NCBI GenBank assembly: GCA_037974665.1
Contig: CM075773.1
Coordinates: 17,102,146-17,166,145 of the forward strand
Length of the DNA: 64,000 bases
Source: Ehretia macrophylla
Taxonomy: Eukaryota > Streptophyta > Magnoliopsida > Boraginales > Ehretiaceae
Direction: 5' to 3'
Made by a program: the position numbers and the translations under genes
Notes under the pieces: model-generated
What the model saw: only the letters and a program-made list of their open reading frames with translations
Told to the model about the DNA's origin: nothing
Database searches by the model: none
In this document: in pieces, positions 34,034 through 46,930 of the stretch
How positions within the stretch are numbered: the first letter of the stretch is position 1
How the letters are laid out: each line of letters begins with the position of its first letter

Positions 34034-34591
34034 GTCATGTTGAGGGCACAATTCTTTTTTGTGTTAACGGTTCACAGTCCCAGCCTAGAGATATGGCCCA
34101 TTCAAAAGGCCCAATGGGCTTAACGACAACCCATCCGCTTCAACAACGCAGCATCCTCGCAAGACGTGATATTGACGCATTGTAGGGTCCTCTAATGTGC
34201 CTCGAGTAAGGTTGTCGTCCTTTTAACAGCTCGCGACGTACGATCCGGGACGGAAAAACAGAGCTAAATAAGAAAAGTGGCCCGAAACTGATGAAAACGT
34301 TCGATTTTGAGCTCTGAAAAGGGCACGGCGAGCTTGCTAGCTGCCCTCGTCGTAGAGCTCTCGGAGAGCTTTCCAACGGTATGCTGTGCACCGCGTAACT
34401 CCTTACGGATCAAAAGTTATGGGCACCGGAGCGACGGAGACCTGGTCACAAGCCCTACGCCCTCGGTTTGCGGGCCCAGCCTCCACGTGAAGAGAAGTTG
34501 TCTTGCCCAAGGTGCCGTGGGATTCGATAATAGAAATGTGGTGGGTAAAGTATCTTGGCAACCCTAACCGGAGCAAAAAAAATTGAAAAAG

Positions 34592-34710
34592 GGGGTGCAA
34601 CACGAGGACTTCCCAGGGGGTCACCCATCCTAGTACTACTCTCGCCCAAGCACGCTTAACTTCGGAGTTCTGATGGGATCCAATGCATTAGTGCTGGTAT
34701 GATCGCACCC
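34592..34710 (-). rRNA. 5S rRNA: 5S rRNA copy 52
   Basis: Differences are C29U and C28U, an adjacent pair. Confidence 0.95.
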
Positions 34711-35268
34711 ATCATGTTGAGGGCACAATTCCTTTATGTGTTAACGGTTCACAGTCCCAGCCTAGAGATATGGCCCATTCAAAAGGCCCAATGGGCTTAA
34801 CGACAACCCATCCACTTCAACAACGCAGCATCCTCGCAAGACGTGATATCGACGCATTGTAGGGTCCCCTAATGTGCCGCGAGTAAGGTTGTCGTCCTTT
34901 TAACAGCTCACGACGTACGATCCGGGATGGAAAAACAGAGCAAAAGAAGAAAAGTGGCCCGAAACTGATGAAAACGTTCGATTTTGAGCTCCGAAAAGGG
35001 CACGGCAAGCTAGCTAGCTGCCCCCGTCGTAGAGCTCTCGGAGAGCTTTCCAACGGTATGCTGTGCGCCGCGTAACTCCTTACGGATCAAAAGTTATGGG
35101 CACCGGAGCGACGGAGACCTGGTCACAAGCCCTACGCCCTCGGTTTGCGGGCCCAGCCTCCACGTGAAGAGAAGTTGTCTTGCCCAAGGTGCCGTGGGAT
35201 TCGATAATAGAAATGTGGTGGGTAAAGTATCTTGGCAACGCTAACCGGAGCAAAAAAAATTGAAAAGG

Positions 35269-35387
35269 GGGGTGCAACACGAGGACTTCCCAAGGGGTCA
35301 CCCATCCTAGTACTACTCTCGCCCAAGCACGCTTAACTTCGGAGTTCTGATGGGATCCGGTGCATTAGTGCTGGTATGATCGCACCC
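35269..35387 (-). rRNA. 5S rRNA: 5S rRNA copy 53
   Basis: One difference, C95U, a recurrent C-box variant. Confidence 0.96.
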
Positions 35388-35956
35388 GTCATGTTGAGGG
35401 TACAATTCCTTTATGTGTTAACGGTTCACAGTCCCAGCCTAGAGATATGGCCCATTCAAAAGGCCCAATGGGCTTAACGACAACCCATCCTCTTCAACAA
35501 CGCAGCATCCTCGCAAGACGTGATATCGACGCATTGTAGGGTCCTCTAATGTGCCGCGAGTAAGGTTGTCGTCCTTTTAACAGCTCGCGACGTACGATCC
35601 GGGACGGAAAACAGAGCAAAAGAAGAAAAGTGGCCCGAAACTGATGAAAACGTTTGATTTTGAGCTCCGAAAAGGGCACAGCGAGCTAGCTAGCTGCCCC
35701 CGTCGTAGAGCTCTCGGAGAGCTTTCCAACGGTATGCTGTGCGCCGCGTAACTCCTTACGGATCAAAAGTTATGGGCACCGGAGCGACGGAGACCTGGTC
35801 ACAAGCCCTACGCCCTCGGTTTGCGAGCCCAGCCTCCACGTGAAGAGAAGTTGTCTTGCCCAAGGTGCCGTGGGATTCGATAATAGAAATGTGGTGGGTA
35901 AAGTATCTTGGCAACCCTAACCGGAGCAAAAAAAATTGAAAAATGGGGTGCAAAAG

Positions 35957-36075
35957 GGGGTGCAACACGAGGACTTCCCAGGGGGTCACCCATCCTAGTA
36001 CTACTCTCGCCCAAGCACGCTTAACTTCGGAGTTCTGATGGGATCCGGTGCATTAGTGCTGGTATGATCGCACGC
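35957..36075 (-). rRNA. 5S rRNA: 5S rRNA copy 54
   Basis: One difference, G2C. It carries the 12-bp 3' duplication at 35944-35955 (first base T). Confidence 0.95.
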
Positions 36076-36633
36076 ATCATGTTGAGGGCACAATTCCTTT
36101 ATGTGTTAACGGTTCACAGTCCCAGCCTAGAGATATGGCCCATTCAAAAGGCCCAATGGGCTTAACGACAACCCATCTGCTTCAACAACGCAGCATCCTC
36201 GCAAGACGTGATATCGACGCATTGTAGGGTTCTCTAATATGCCGCGAGTAAGGTTGTCGTCCTTTTAACACCTCACGACGTACGATCCAGGACGGAAAAA
36301 CAGAGCAAAAGAATAAAAGTGGCCCAAAACTGATGAAAACGTTAGATTTTGAGCTCCGAAAAGGGCACGACGAGCTAGCTAGCTGCCCCCGTCATAGAGC
36401 TCTCGGAGAGCTTTCCAACGGTATGCTGTGCGCCGCGTAACTCCTTACGGATCAAAAGTTATGGGCACCGGAGCGACGGAGACCTAGTCACAAGCCCTAC
36501 GCCCTCGGTTTGCGGCCCCAGCCGCCATGTGAAGAGTAGTTGTCTTGCCCAAGGTGCCTTGGGATTCGATAATAGAAATGTGGTGTGTAAAGTATCTTGG
36601 CAACCCTAACTGGAACAAAAAAAATTGAAAAGG

Positions 36634-36752
36634 GGGGTGCAACACGAGGACTTCCCAGTGGGTCACCCATCTTAGTACTACTCTCGCCCAAGCACGCTTA
36701 ACTTCGGAGTTCTGATGGGATCCGGTGCATTAGTGCTGGTATGATCGTACCC
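36634..36752 (-). rRNA. 5S rRNA: 5S rRNA copy 55
   Basis: Differences are C94A and G81A in the C-box, and G5A in helix I. G81A is shared with copy 57, as is the CCGGAACAAA / CCTTGGG spacer pattern. Confidence 0.94.
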
Positions 36753-37322
36753 GTCAAGTTGAGGGCACAATTCCTTTATGTGTTAACGGTTCACAGTCCC
36801 AGCCTAGAGATATGGCCCATTCAAAAGGCCCAATGGGCTTAACGACAACCCATCCGCTTCAACAACGCAGCATCCTCGCAAGACGTGATATCGACGCATT
36901 GTAGGGTCCTCTAATGTGCCACGAGTAAGGTTGTCGTCCTTTTAACAGCTCACGACATACGATCCGGGACGGAAAAACAGAGCAAAAGAAGAAAATTGGC
37001 TCGAAACTGATGAAAACGTTCGATTTTGAGCTCCGAAAAGGGCCCAGCGAGCTAGCTAGCTGCCCCCGTCGTAGAGCTCTCGGAGAGCTTTCCAACGGTA
37101 TGCTGTGCGCCGCGTAACTCCTTACGGATCAAAAGTTATGGGCACCGGAGCGACGGAGACCTGGTCACAAGCCCTACGCCCTCGGTTTGCAAGCCCAGCC
37201 TCCACGTGAAGAGAAGTTGTCTTGCCCAAGGTGCCGTGGGATTCGATAATAGAAATGTGGTGTGTAAAGTATCATGGCAACCCTAACGGGAGCAAAAAAA
37301 ATTGAAAAATGGGGTGCAAAAG

Positions 37323-37441
37323 GGGGTGCAACACGAGGACTTCCCAGGGGGTCACCCATCCTAGTACTACTCTCGCCCAAGCACGCTCAACTTCGGAGTT
37401 CTGATGGGATCCGGTGCATTAGTGCTGGTATGATCGCACCC
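37323..37441 (-). rRNA. 5S rRNA: 5S rRNA copy 56
   Basis: One difference, A54G. It carries the 12-bp 3' duplication at 37310-37321 (first base T, as in unit 54). Units 54-55 and 56-57 look like a duplicated pair. Confidence 0.96.
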
Positions 37442-37998
37442 GTCATGTTGAGGGCACAATTCCTTTATGTGTTAACGGTTCACAGTCCCAGCCTAGAGAT
37501 ATGGCCCATTCAAAAGGCCCAATGGGCTTAACGACAACCCATCCGCTTCAACAACGCAGCATCCTCGCAAGATGTGATATCGACGCATTGTAGGGTCCTC
37601 TAATGTGCCGCGAGTAAGGTTGTCGTCCTTTTAACAGCTCACGACGTACGATCCGGGATGAAAAAACAGAGCAAAAGAAGAAAAGTGGCCCGAAACTGAT
37701 GAAAACTTCAATTTTGAGCTCTGAAAAGGGCACGACAAGCTAGCTAGCTGCCCCCGTCGTAGAGCTCTAGGAGATCTTTCCAACGGTATGCTGTGCGCCG
37801 CGTAACTCCTTGCGGATCAAAAGTTATGGGCACCGGAGCGACTGAGTCCTGGTCACAAGCCCTACGCCCTCGGTTTGCGGGCCCAGCCTCCACGTGAAGA
37901 GAAGTTGTCTTGCCCAAGGTGCCTTGGGATTCGATAATAGAAATGTGGTGGGTAAAGTATCTTGGCAACCCTAACCGGAACAAAAAAAATTGAAAAGG

Positions 37999-38117
37999 GG
38001 GGTGCAACACGAGGACTTCCCAGGGGGTCACCCATCTTAGTACTACTCTCGCCCAAGCACGCTTAACTTCGGAGTTCTGATGGGATCCGGTGCATTAGTG
38101 CTGGTATGATCGCACCC
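37999..38117 (-). rRNA. 5S rRNA: 5S rRNA copy 57
   Basis: One difference, G81A in the C-box, shared with copy 55. Confidence 0.96.
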
Positions 38118-38675
38118 GTCATGTTGAGGGCACAATTCCTTTATGTGTTAACGGTTCACAGTCCCAGCCTAGAGATATGGCCCATTCAAAAGGCCCAATG
38201 GGCTTAACGACAACCCATCCGCTTCAACAACGCAGCATCCTCGCAAGACGTGATATCGACGCATTGTAGGGTCCTCTAATGTGCCACGAGTAAGGTTGTC
38301 GTCCTTTTAACAGCTCACGACGTACGATCCGGGACAGAAAAACAGAGCAAAAGAAGAAAAGTGGCCCGAAACTGATGAAAACGTTCGATTTTGAGCTCTG
38401 AAAAGGGCACGGCGAGCTAGCTACCTTTCCCCGTCGTAGAGCTCTCGGAGAGCTTTCCAATGGTATGCTATGCGCCGCGTAACTCCTTACGGATCAAAAG
38501 TTATGGGCACCGGAGCAACGGAGACCTGGTCACAAGCCCTACGCCCTCGGTTTGCAGGCCCAACCTCCATGTGAAGAGAAGTTGTCTTGCCCAAGGTGCC
38601 ATGGGATTCGATAATAGAAATGTGGTGGGTAAAGTATCTTGGCAACCCTAACCGGAGCAAAAAAATTTGAAAAGG

Positions 38676-38794
38676 GGGGTGCAACAAGAGGACTTCCCAG
38701 GGGGTCACCCATCCTAGTACTACTCTCGCCCAAGCACGCTTAACTTCGGAGTTCTGATGGGATCCGGTGCATTAGTGCAGGTATGATGGCACCC
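38676..38794 (-). rRNA. 5S rRNA: 5S rRNA copy 58
   Basis: Differences are G108U, A16U and G7C. Confidence 0.94.
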
Positions 38795-39352
38795 GTCATG
38801 TTGAGGGCACAATTCCTTTATGTGTTAACGGTTCACAGTCCCAGCCTAGAGATATGGCCCATTCAAAAGGCCCAATGGGCTTAACGACAACCTATCCGCT
38901 TCAACAACGCAGCATCCTCGCAAGACGTGATATCGACGCATTGTAGGGTCCTCTAATGTGCCGCGAGTAAGGTTGTCGTCCTTTTAACAGCTCACGACGT
39001 ACGATCCGGGACGGAAAAACAGAGTGAAAGAAGAAAAGTGGCCCAAAACTGATGAAAACGTTCGATTTTGAGCTCCGAAAAGGGCAAAGCGAGCTAGCTA
39101 GCTGCCCCCGTCGTAGAGCTCTTGGAGAGCTTTCCAACGATATGCTGTGCGCCGCGTAACTCCTTACGGATCAAAAGTTATGGGCACCGGAGCGACGGAG
39201 ACCTGGTAACAAGCCCTACGCCCTCGGTTTGCTGGCCCAGCCTCCACGTGAAGAGAAGTTGTCTTGCCCAAGGTGCCATGGGATTCGATAATAGAAATGT
39301 GGTGGGTAAAGTATCTTGGCAACCCTAACCGGAGCAAAAAAAATTGAAAAGG

Positions 39353-39471
39353 GGGGTGCAACACGAGGACTTCCTAGGGGGTCACCCATCCTAGTACTAC
39401 TCTCGCCCAAGCACGCTTAACTTCGGAGTTCTGATGGGATCCGGTGCATTAGTGCTGGTATGATCGCACCC
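39353..39471 (-). rRNA. 5S rRNA: 5S rRNA copy 59
   Basis: One difference, G97A at the C-box end. Confidence 0.96.
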
Positions 39472-40029
39472 GTCATGTTGAGGGCACAATTCCTTTATGT
39501 GTTAACGGTTCACAGTCCCAGCCTAGAGATATGGCCCATTCAAAAGGCCCAATGGGCTTAACGAGAACCCATCCGCTTCAACAACGCAGCATCCTCGCAA
39601 GACGTGATATCGACGCATTGTAGGGTCCTCTAATGTGCCGCGAGTAAGGTTGTCGTCCTTTTAACAGCTCACGACGTACGATCCGGGACGAAAAAACAGA
39701 GCAAAGGAAGAAAAGTGGCCCGAAACTGATGAAAACGTTCGATTTTGAGCTCTGAAAAGGGAATGGCAAGCAAGCTAGATGCCCTCGTCGTAGAGCTCTC
39801 GGAGAGCTTTCCAACGGTATGCTGTGCGCCGCGTAACTCCTTACGGATCAAAAGTTATGGGCACCGGAGCGACGGAGACCTGGTCACAAGCCCTACGCCC
39901 TCGGTTTGCGGGCCCAGCCTCCACGTGAAGAGAAGTTGTCTTGCCCAAGGTGCCATTGGATTCGATAATAGAAATGTGGTGGGTAAAGTATCTTGGCAAC
40001 CCTAACCGGAGCAAAAAAAATTGAAAAGG

Positions 40030-40148
40030 GGGGTGCACCACGAGGACTTCCCAGGGGGTCACCCATCCTAGTACTACTCTCGCCCAAGCACGCTTAACTT
40101 CGGAGTTCTGATTGGATCCGGTGCATTAGTGCTGGTATGATCGCACCC
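40030..40148 (-). rRNA. 5S rRNA: 5S rRNA copy 60
   Basis: Differences are U111G and C36A. Confidence 0.95.
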
Positions 40149-40706
40149 GTCATGTTGAGGGCACAATTCCTTTATGTGTTAACGGTTCACAGTCCCAGCC
40201 TATAGATATGGCACATTCAAAAGGCCCAATGGGCTTAACGACAACCCATCCGCTTCAACAACCCAGCATCCTCGCAAGACGTGATATCGACGCATTGTAG
40301 GTTCCTCTAATGTGCCGCGAGTAAGGTTGTCGTCCTTTTAACAGCTCACGACGTACGATCCAGGACGGAAAAACAGAGCTAAAGAAGAAAAGTGGCCCGA
40401 AACTGATGAAAACGTTCAATTTTGAGCTCTGAAAAGGGCACGACTAGCTAGCTAGCTGCTCCCGTCGTAGAGCTCTCGGAGAGCTTTCCAACGGTATGCT
40501 GTGCGCCGCGTAACTCCTTACGGATCAAAAGTTATGGGCACCGGAGCGACGGAGACCTGGTCACAAGCCCTACGCCCTCGGTTTGCGGGCCCAGCCTCCA
40601 TGTGAAGAGAAGTTGTCTTGCCCAAGGTGCCATGGGATTCGATAATAGAAATGTGGTGGGTAAAGTATCTTGGCAACCCTAACCGGAGCAAAAAAAATTG
40701 AAAAGG

Positions 40707-40825
40707 GGGGTGCAACACGAGGACTTCCCAGGGGGTCACCCATCCTAGTACTACTCTCGCCCAAGCACGCTTAACTTCGGAGTTCTAATGGGATCCGGTG
40801 CATTAGTGCTGATATGATCGCACCC
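40707..40825 (-). rRNA. 5S rRNA: 5S rRNA copy 61
   Basis: Differences are C39U and C14U. Confidence 0.95.
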
Positions 40826-41382
40826 GTCATGTTGAGGGCACAATTCCTTTATGTGTTAATGGTTCATAGTCCCAGCCTAGAGATATGGCCCATTCAAAAG
40901 GCCCAATGGGCTTAACGACAACCAATCCGCTTCAACAACGCAGCATCCTCGCAAGACGTGATATCGATGCATTTTAGGGTCCTCTAATGTGCCGCGAGTA
41001 AGGTTGTCATCCTTTTAACAGCTCACGACGTACGATCCGGGACGGAAAAACAGAGCGAAAGAGGAAAAGTGGCCCGAAACTGATGAAAACGTTCGATTTT
41101 GAGCTCTGAAAAGGGTACAGCGAGCTAGCTAGCTGCCCCTGCCGTAGAGCTCTCGGAGAGCTTTGCAACGGTATGCTGTGCGCTACGTAACTTCTTACGG
41201 ATCAAAAGTTATGGGCATCGGAGCGACGGAGACCTTGTCACAAGTCCCACGCCCTCGGTTTACGAGCTCAGCCTCCATGTGTAGAGAAGTTGTCTTGCCC
41301 AAGGTGCCGTGGGATTCGATAATAGAAATGTGGTGGGTAAAGTATCTTGGCAACCCTAACCGGAACAAAAAAAATTGAAAAG

Positions 41383-41501
41383 GGGGTGCAACACGAGGAC
41401 TTCCTAGGGGGTCACCCATCCTAGTACTACTCTCGCTCAAGCACGCTTAGCTTCGGAGTTCTGATGGTATCAGGTGCATTACTACTGGTATGATCGCAAC
41501 C
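41383..41501 (-). rRNA. 5S rRNA: 5S rRNA copy 62, divergent
   Basis: Eight differences: G97A, G65A, U52C (A-box), C34A, G30U, C20G, C18U and G3U. The upstream TATA-like element is CAAATGAA, so both gene and promoter are degraded. The upstream spacer has GAGAGATGG, shared with units 80, 93 and 94. Confidence 0.87.
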
Positions 41502-42062
41502 GTCATGTTGAGGGCACAATTCCTTCATTTGTTAACGGTTCACAGTCCCATCCAAGAGAGATGGTCCATTCAAAAGGCCCAATGGGTTTAACGACAACCC
41601 ATCCGCTTCAACAAATCAGCATCCTCGCAGGACGTGATATCGACGCGTTGTAGGGTCCTCTAATGTGCCGCGAGTAAGGTTGTCGTCCTTTTAATAGCAC
41701 ACGACGTACGATCCGGGACGGAAAAACAGAGCAAAAGAAGAAAAGTGGCCCCGAAACTGATGAAAACGTTCGATTTTCAGCTCTAAAAAGGGAACGGCAA
41801 GCTAGCTAGATGCCCCCGTCGTAGAGCTCTTGTAGTGCTTTCCAACGGTATGCTGTGCGCCGCGAAACTCCTTACGGATCAAAAGTTATGGGCACCGGAG
41901 CGACGGAGACCTGGTCACAAGCTCTACGCCCTCGGTTTGCGGGCCCAGCCTCCACGTGAAAAGAAGTTGTCCTGCCCAAGGTGCCATTGGATTCGATAAT
42001 AGAAATGTGGTGGGTAAAGTATCTTGGCAACGCTAACCGGAGCAAAAAAAATTGAAAAGGGG

Positions 42063-42181
42063 GGGGTGCAACACGAGGACTTCCCAGGGGGTCACCCATC
42101 CTAGTACTACTCTCGCCCAAGAACGCTTGACTTCGGAGTTCTGATGGGATCCGGTGCATTAGTGCTGGTATGATCGCACCA
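42063..42181 (-). rRNA. 5S rRNA: 5S rRNA copy 63
   Basis: Differences are G60U and U53C in the A-box, and G1U. The unit is 680 bp, with two extra Cs after the gene and one more base at CCCCGAAAC near 41749. Confidence 0.93.
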
Positions 42182-42750
42182 GTCATGTTGAGGGCACAAT
42201 TCCTTTATGTGTTAACGGTTCACAGTCCCAGCCTAGAGATATGGCCCATTCAAATGGCCCAATGGGCTTAACGACAACCCATCCGCTTCAACAACGCAGC
42301 ATCCTCGCAGGACGTGATATCAACGCATTGTAGGGTCCTCTAATGTGCCCGAGTAAGGTTGTCGTCCTGTTAACAGCTCACGACGTACGATCCGGGATGG
42401 AAAAACATAGCAAAAGAAGAAAAATGCCCCGAAACTGATGAAAACGTTCGATTTTGAGCTCCGAAAAGGGCACGGCGAGCTAGCTACCTGCCCCCGTCGT
42501 AGAGCTCTCGGAGAGCTTTCCAACGGTATGCTGTGCGCCGCGTAACTCCTTACGCATCAAAAGTTATGGGCACCGGAGCGACGGAGACCTGGTCACAAGC
42601 CCTACGCCCTCGGTTTGCGGGCCCAGCCTCCATGTGAAGAGAAGTTGTCTTGCCCAAGGTGCCGTGGGATTCGATAATAGAAATGTGGTGGGTAAAGTAT
42701 CTTGGCAACCCTAACCGGAGCAAAAAAAATTGAAAAAAGGGGTGCAAAAG

Positions 42751-42869
42751 GGGGGGCAACATGAGGACTTCCCAGGGGGTCACCCATCCTAGTACCACTT
42801 TCGCCCAATCACGCTTAACTTCGGAGTTCTGATGGGATCCGGTGCATTAGTGCTATTATGATCGCACCC
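42751..42869 (-). rRNA. 5S rRNA: 5S rRNA copy 64, divergent
   Basis: Seven differences: A115C, G108A, A74G, G70A, C61A, C15U and C14A. A74G is shared with copies 72 and 76. It has the 12-bp duplication at 42738-42749. Confidence 0.88.
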
Positions 42870-43427
42870 GTCATGTTGAGGGCACAATTCCTTTATGTGT
42901 TAACGGTTCACAGTCCCAGCCTAGAGATATGGCCCATTCAAAAGGCCCAATGGGCTTAACGACAACCCATCCGCTTCAACAACGCAGCATTCTAGCAAGA
43001 CGTGATATCGACGCATTGTAGGGTCCTCTAATGTGCCGCGAGTAAGGTTGTCGTCCTTTTAACAGCTCACGACGTACGATCCGGGACGGAAAAACAGAGC
43101 AAAAGAAGAAAGGTGGCCCGAAACTGATGAAAACGTTCGATTTTGAGCTCCGAAAAGGGGACAGCGAGCTAGCTTGCTGCACCCGTCGTAGAGCTCTCAG
43201 AGAGCTTTCCAACGGTATGCTGTGCGCCTCGTAACTCCTTACGGATCAAAAGTTATGGGCACCGGAGCGACGGAGACCTGGTCACAAGCCCTACGCCCTC
43301 GGTTTGCGGGCCCAGCCTCCACGTGAAGAGAAGTTGTCTTGCCCAAGGTGCCGTGGGATTCGATAATAGAAATGTGGTGGGTAAAGTATCTTGGCAACGC
43401 TAACCAGAGCAAAAAAAATTGAAAAGT

Positions 43428-43546
43428 GGGGTGCAACACGAGGACTTCCCAGGGGGTCACCCATCCTAGTACTACTCTCGCCCAAGCACGCTTAACTTCG
43501 GAGTTCTGATGGGATCTGGTGCATTAGTGCTGGTATGATCGCACCC
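43428..43546 (-). rRNA. 5S rRNA: 5S rRNA copy 65 (G30A sub-family)
   Basis: One difference, G30A, linked to CTCAACTTGACGGG upstream and the CGCTAAC spacer haplotype. Confidence 0.96.
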
Positions 43547-44104
43547 GTCAAGTTGAGGGCACAATTCCTTTATGTGTTAACGGTTCACTGTCCCAGCCTA
43601 GAGATATGGCCCATTCAAAAGGCCCAATGGGCTTAACGACAACCCATCCGCTTCAGCAACGCAGCATCCTCGTAAGACGGGATATCGACGCATTGTAGGG
43701 TCCTCTAATGTGCCGCGAGTATGGTTGTCGTCCTTTTAACAGCTCACGACGTACGATCCGGGACGGAAAAACAGAGCAAATGAAGAAAATTGGCCCGAAA
43801 CTGATGAAAACGTTCGATTTTGAGCTCCAAAAAGGGCACGGCGAGCTAGCTAGCTGCCCCTGTCGTAGAGCTCTCGGAGAGCTTTCCAACTGTATGCTGT
43901 GCGCCGCGTAACTCCTTACGGATCAAAAGTTATGGGCACCGGAGAGACAAAGACCTGGTCACAAGCCCTACGCCCTCGGTTTGCGGGCCCAGCCTCCACG
44001 TGAAGAGAAGTTGTCTTGCCCAAGGTGCCGTGGGATTCGATAATAGAAATGTGGTGGGTAAAGTATCTTGGCAACCCTAACCGGAGCAAAAAAAATTGAA
44101 AAAG

Positions 44105-44223
44105 GGGGTGCAACACGAGGACTTCCCAGGGGGGCACCCATCCTAGTACTACTCTCGCCCAAGCACGCTTACCTTCGGCGTTCTGATGGGATCCGGTGCA
44201 TTAGTGCTGGTATGATCGCACCC
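44105..44223 (-). rRNA. 5S rRNA: 5S rRNA copy 66
   Basis: Differences are A90C (C-box), U52G (A-box) and U45G. Confidence 0.94.
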
Positions 44224-44781
44224 GTCATGTTGAGGGCACAATTCCTTTATGTGTTAACGGTTCACAGTCCCAGCCTAGAGATATGGCCCATTCAAAAGGC
44301 CCAATGGGCTTAACGACAACCCATCCGCTTCAACAACGCAGCATCCTAGCAAGACGTGATATTGACGCATTGTAGGGTCCTCTAATATCCCGCGAGTAAG
44401 GTTGTCATCCTTTTAACTGCTCACGACGTACGATCCGGGACGGAAAAACAGAGCAAAAGAAGAAAAATGGCCCGAAACTGATGAAAACGTTCGATTTTGA
44501 TCTTCGAAAAGGGTACGGCGAGTTAGCTACCTACCCCCGTCGTAGAGCTCTCGGAGAGCTTGACAACGGTATGCGGTTCGCCGCATAACTCCTTACGGAT
44601 CAAAAGTTATAGGCAACGGAACGACGGAGACCTTGTCACAAGCCCTACGCCCTCGGTTTACGGGCCCAGCCTCCACGTGAAGAGAAGTTGTCTTGCCCAA
44701 GGTGCCGTGGGATTCGATAATAGAAATGTGGTGGGTAAAGTATCTTGGCAACGCTAACCGGAGCAAAAAAAATTGAAAAGG

Positions 44782-44900
44782 GGGGTGCAACACGAGGACT
44801 TCCCAGGGGGTCACCCATCCTAGTACTACTCTCGCCCAAGCACGCTTAACTTCGGAGTTCTGATGGGATCTGGTGCATTAGTGCTGGTATGATCGCACCC
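44782..44900 (-). rRNA. 5S rRNA: 5S rRNA copy 67 (G30A sub-family)
   Basis: One difference, G30A, with CAACTTGACGGG upstream. The spacer shares GACCTTGTCAC and GTTTACGGGCC with units 70 and 79. Confidence 0.96.
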
Positions 44901-45458
44901 GTCAAGTTGAGGGCACAATTCCTTTATGTGTTAACGGTTCACAGTCCCAGCCTAGAGATATGGCCCATTCAAAAGGCCCAATGGGCTTAACGACAACCCA
45001 TCTGCTTCAACAACGCAGCATCCTCGCAAGACGTGATATCGACGCATTGTAGGGTCCTCTAATGTGCCGCGAGTAAGGTTGTTGTCCTTTTAACAGCTCA
45101 CGACGTACGATCCGGGACGGAAAAATAGAGCAAAAGAAGAAAAGTGGCCCGAAACTGATGAAAACGTTCTATTTTGAGCTCCGAAAAGGGCACGGCGAGC
45201 TAGCTACCTGCACCCGTCGTAGAGCTCTCGGAGAGCTTTCCAACGGTATGCTGTGCGCCGCGTAACTCCTTACGGATCAAAAGTTATGGGCACCGGAGCG
45301 ACGGAGACCTGGTCACAAGCCCTACGCCCTCGGTTTGCGGGCCCAGCCTCCACGTGAAGAGAAGTTGTCTTGTCCAAGGTGCCGTGGGATTCGATAATAG
45401 AAATGTGGTGGGTAAAGTATCTTGGCAACCCTAACCGGAGCAAAAAAAATTGAAAAGG

Positions 45459-45577
45459 GGGGTGCAACACGAGGACTTCCCCGGGGGTCACCCATCCTAG
45501 TACTACTCTCGCCCAAGCACGCTTAACTTCGGAGTTCTGATGGGATCCGGTGCATTAGTGCTGGTATGATCGCACCC
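45459..45577 (-). rRNA. 5S rRNA: 5S rRNA copy 68
   Basis: One difference, U96G in the C-box. The spacer carries CTTGTCCAAGG, shared with units 71, 73 and 75. The upstream region has GTGAACTCAAC in place of GTGCCCTCAAC, destroying the GC element; copy 73 shares this. Confidence 0.95.
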
Positions 45578-46134
45578 GTCATGTTGAGTTCACAATTCCT
45601 TTATGTGTTAACGGTTCACAGTCCCAGCCTAGAGATATGGCCCATTCAAAAGGCCCAATGGGCTTAACGACAACCCATCCGCTTCAACAACGCAGCATCC
45701 TCGCAAGACGTGATATCGACGCATTGTAGGGTCCTCTAATGTATCGCGAGTAAGGTTGTCGTCCTTTTAACAGCTCACGACGTACGATCCGGGACGAAAA
45801 AACAGAGCAAAAGAAGAAAAGTGGCCGGAAACTGATGAAAACGTTCGATTTTGAGCTCCGAAAAGGGCAGGGCGAGCTAGCTACCTGCCCCCGTCGTAGA
45901 GCTCTCGAAGAGCTTTCCAATGGTTTGCTGTGCTCCACGTAACTCCTTACGGATCAAAAGTTATGGGCACCGGAGCGACGGAGACCTGGTCACAAGCCGT
46001 ACGCCCTTGGTTTGCGGGCTAGCCTCCAAGTGAAGCGAAGATGTCTTGCCCAAGGTGCCATGGGATTCGATAATAGAATTGTGGTGGATAAAGTATCTTG
46101 GCAACCCTAACCGAAGGAAAAAAAATTGAAAAAG

Positions 46135-46253
46135 GGCGTGCAACACGAGGACTTCCCAGGGGGTCACCCATCCTAGTACTACTCTCGCCCAAGCACGCTT
46201 AACTTCGACGTTCTGATGGGATCCGGTGCATTAGTGCTGGTATGATCGCAACC
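46135..46253 (-). rRNA. 5S rRNA: 5S rRNA copy 69
   Basis: Differences are C117G, C46U, U45G and G3U. C117G and G3U each disturb helix I. Confidence 0.92.
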
Positions 46254-46811
46254 GTCATGTTGAGGGCACAATTCCTTTATGTGTTAACGGTTCACAGTCC
46301 CAGCCTAGAGATATGGCCCATTGAAAAGGCCCAATGGGCTTAACGACAACCCATCCGCTTCAACAACGCAGCATCCTCGCAAGACGTGATATCGACGCAA
46401 TGTAGGGTCCTCTAATGCGCCGCGAGTAAGGTTGTCGTCCTTTTAACAGCTCACGACGTACGATCCGGGACGGAAAAATAGAGCAAAAGAAGAAAAGTGG
46501 CCCGAAACTGTTGAAAACGTTCTATTTTGAGCTCCGAAAAGGGCACATCGAGCTAGCTACCTGCCCCCGTCGTAGAGCTCTCGGAGAGCTTTCCAATGGT
46601 ATGCTGTGCGCCGCGTAACTCCTTACGGATCAAAAGTTATGGGCACCGGAGCGACGGAGACCTCGTCACAACCCCTACGCCCTCGGTTTACGGGCCCAGC
46701 CTCCACGTGAAGAGAAGTTGTCTTGCCCAAGGTGCCGTGGGATTCGATAATAGAAATGTGGTGGGTAAAGTATCTTGGCAACGCTAACCGGAGCAAAAAA
46801 AATTGAAAAGG

Positions 46812-46930
46812 GGGGTGCAACACGAGGACTTCCCAGGGGGTCACCCATCCTAGTACTACTCTCGCCCAAGCACGTTTAACTTCGGAGTTCTGATGGGATC
46901 TGGTGCATTAGTGCTGGTATGATCGCACCC
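46812..46930 (-). rRNA. 5S rRNA: 5S rRNA copy 70 (G30A sub-family)
   Basis: Differences are G56A in the A-box and G30A, with CAACTTGACGGG upstream. Confidence 0.95.
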
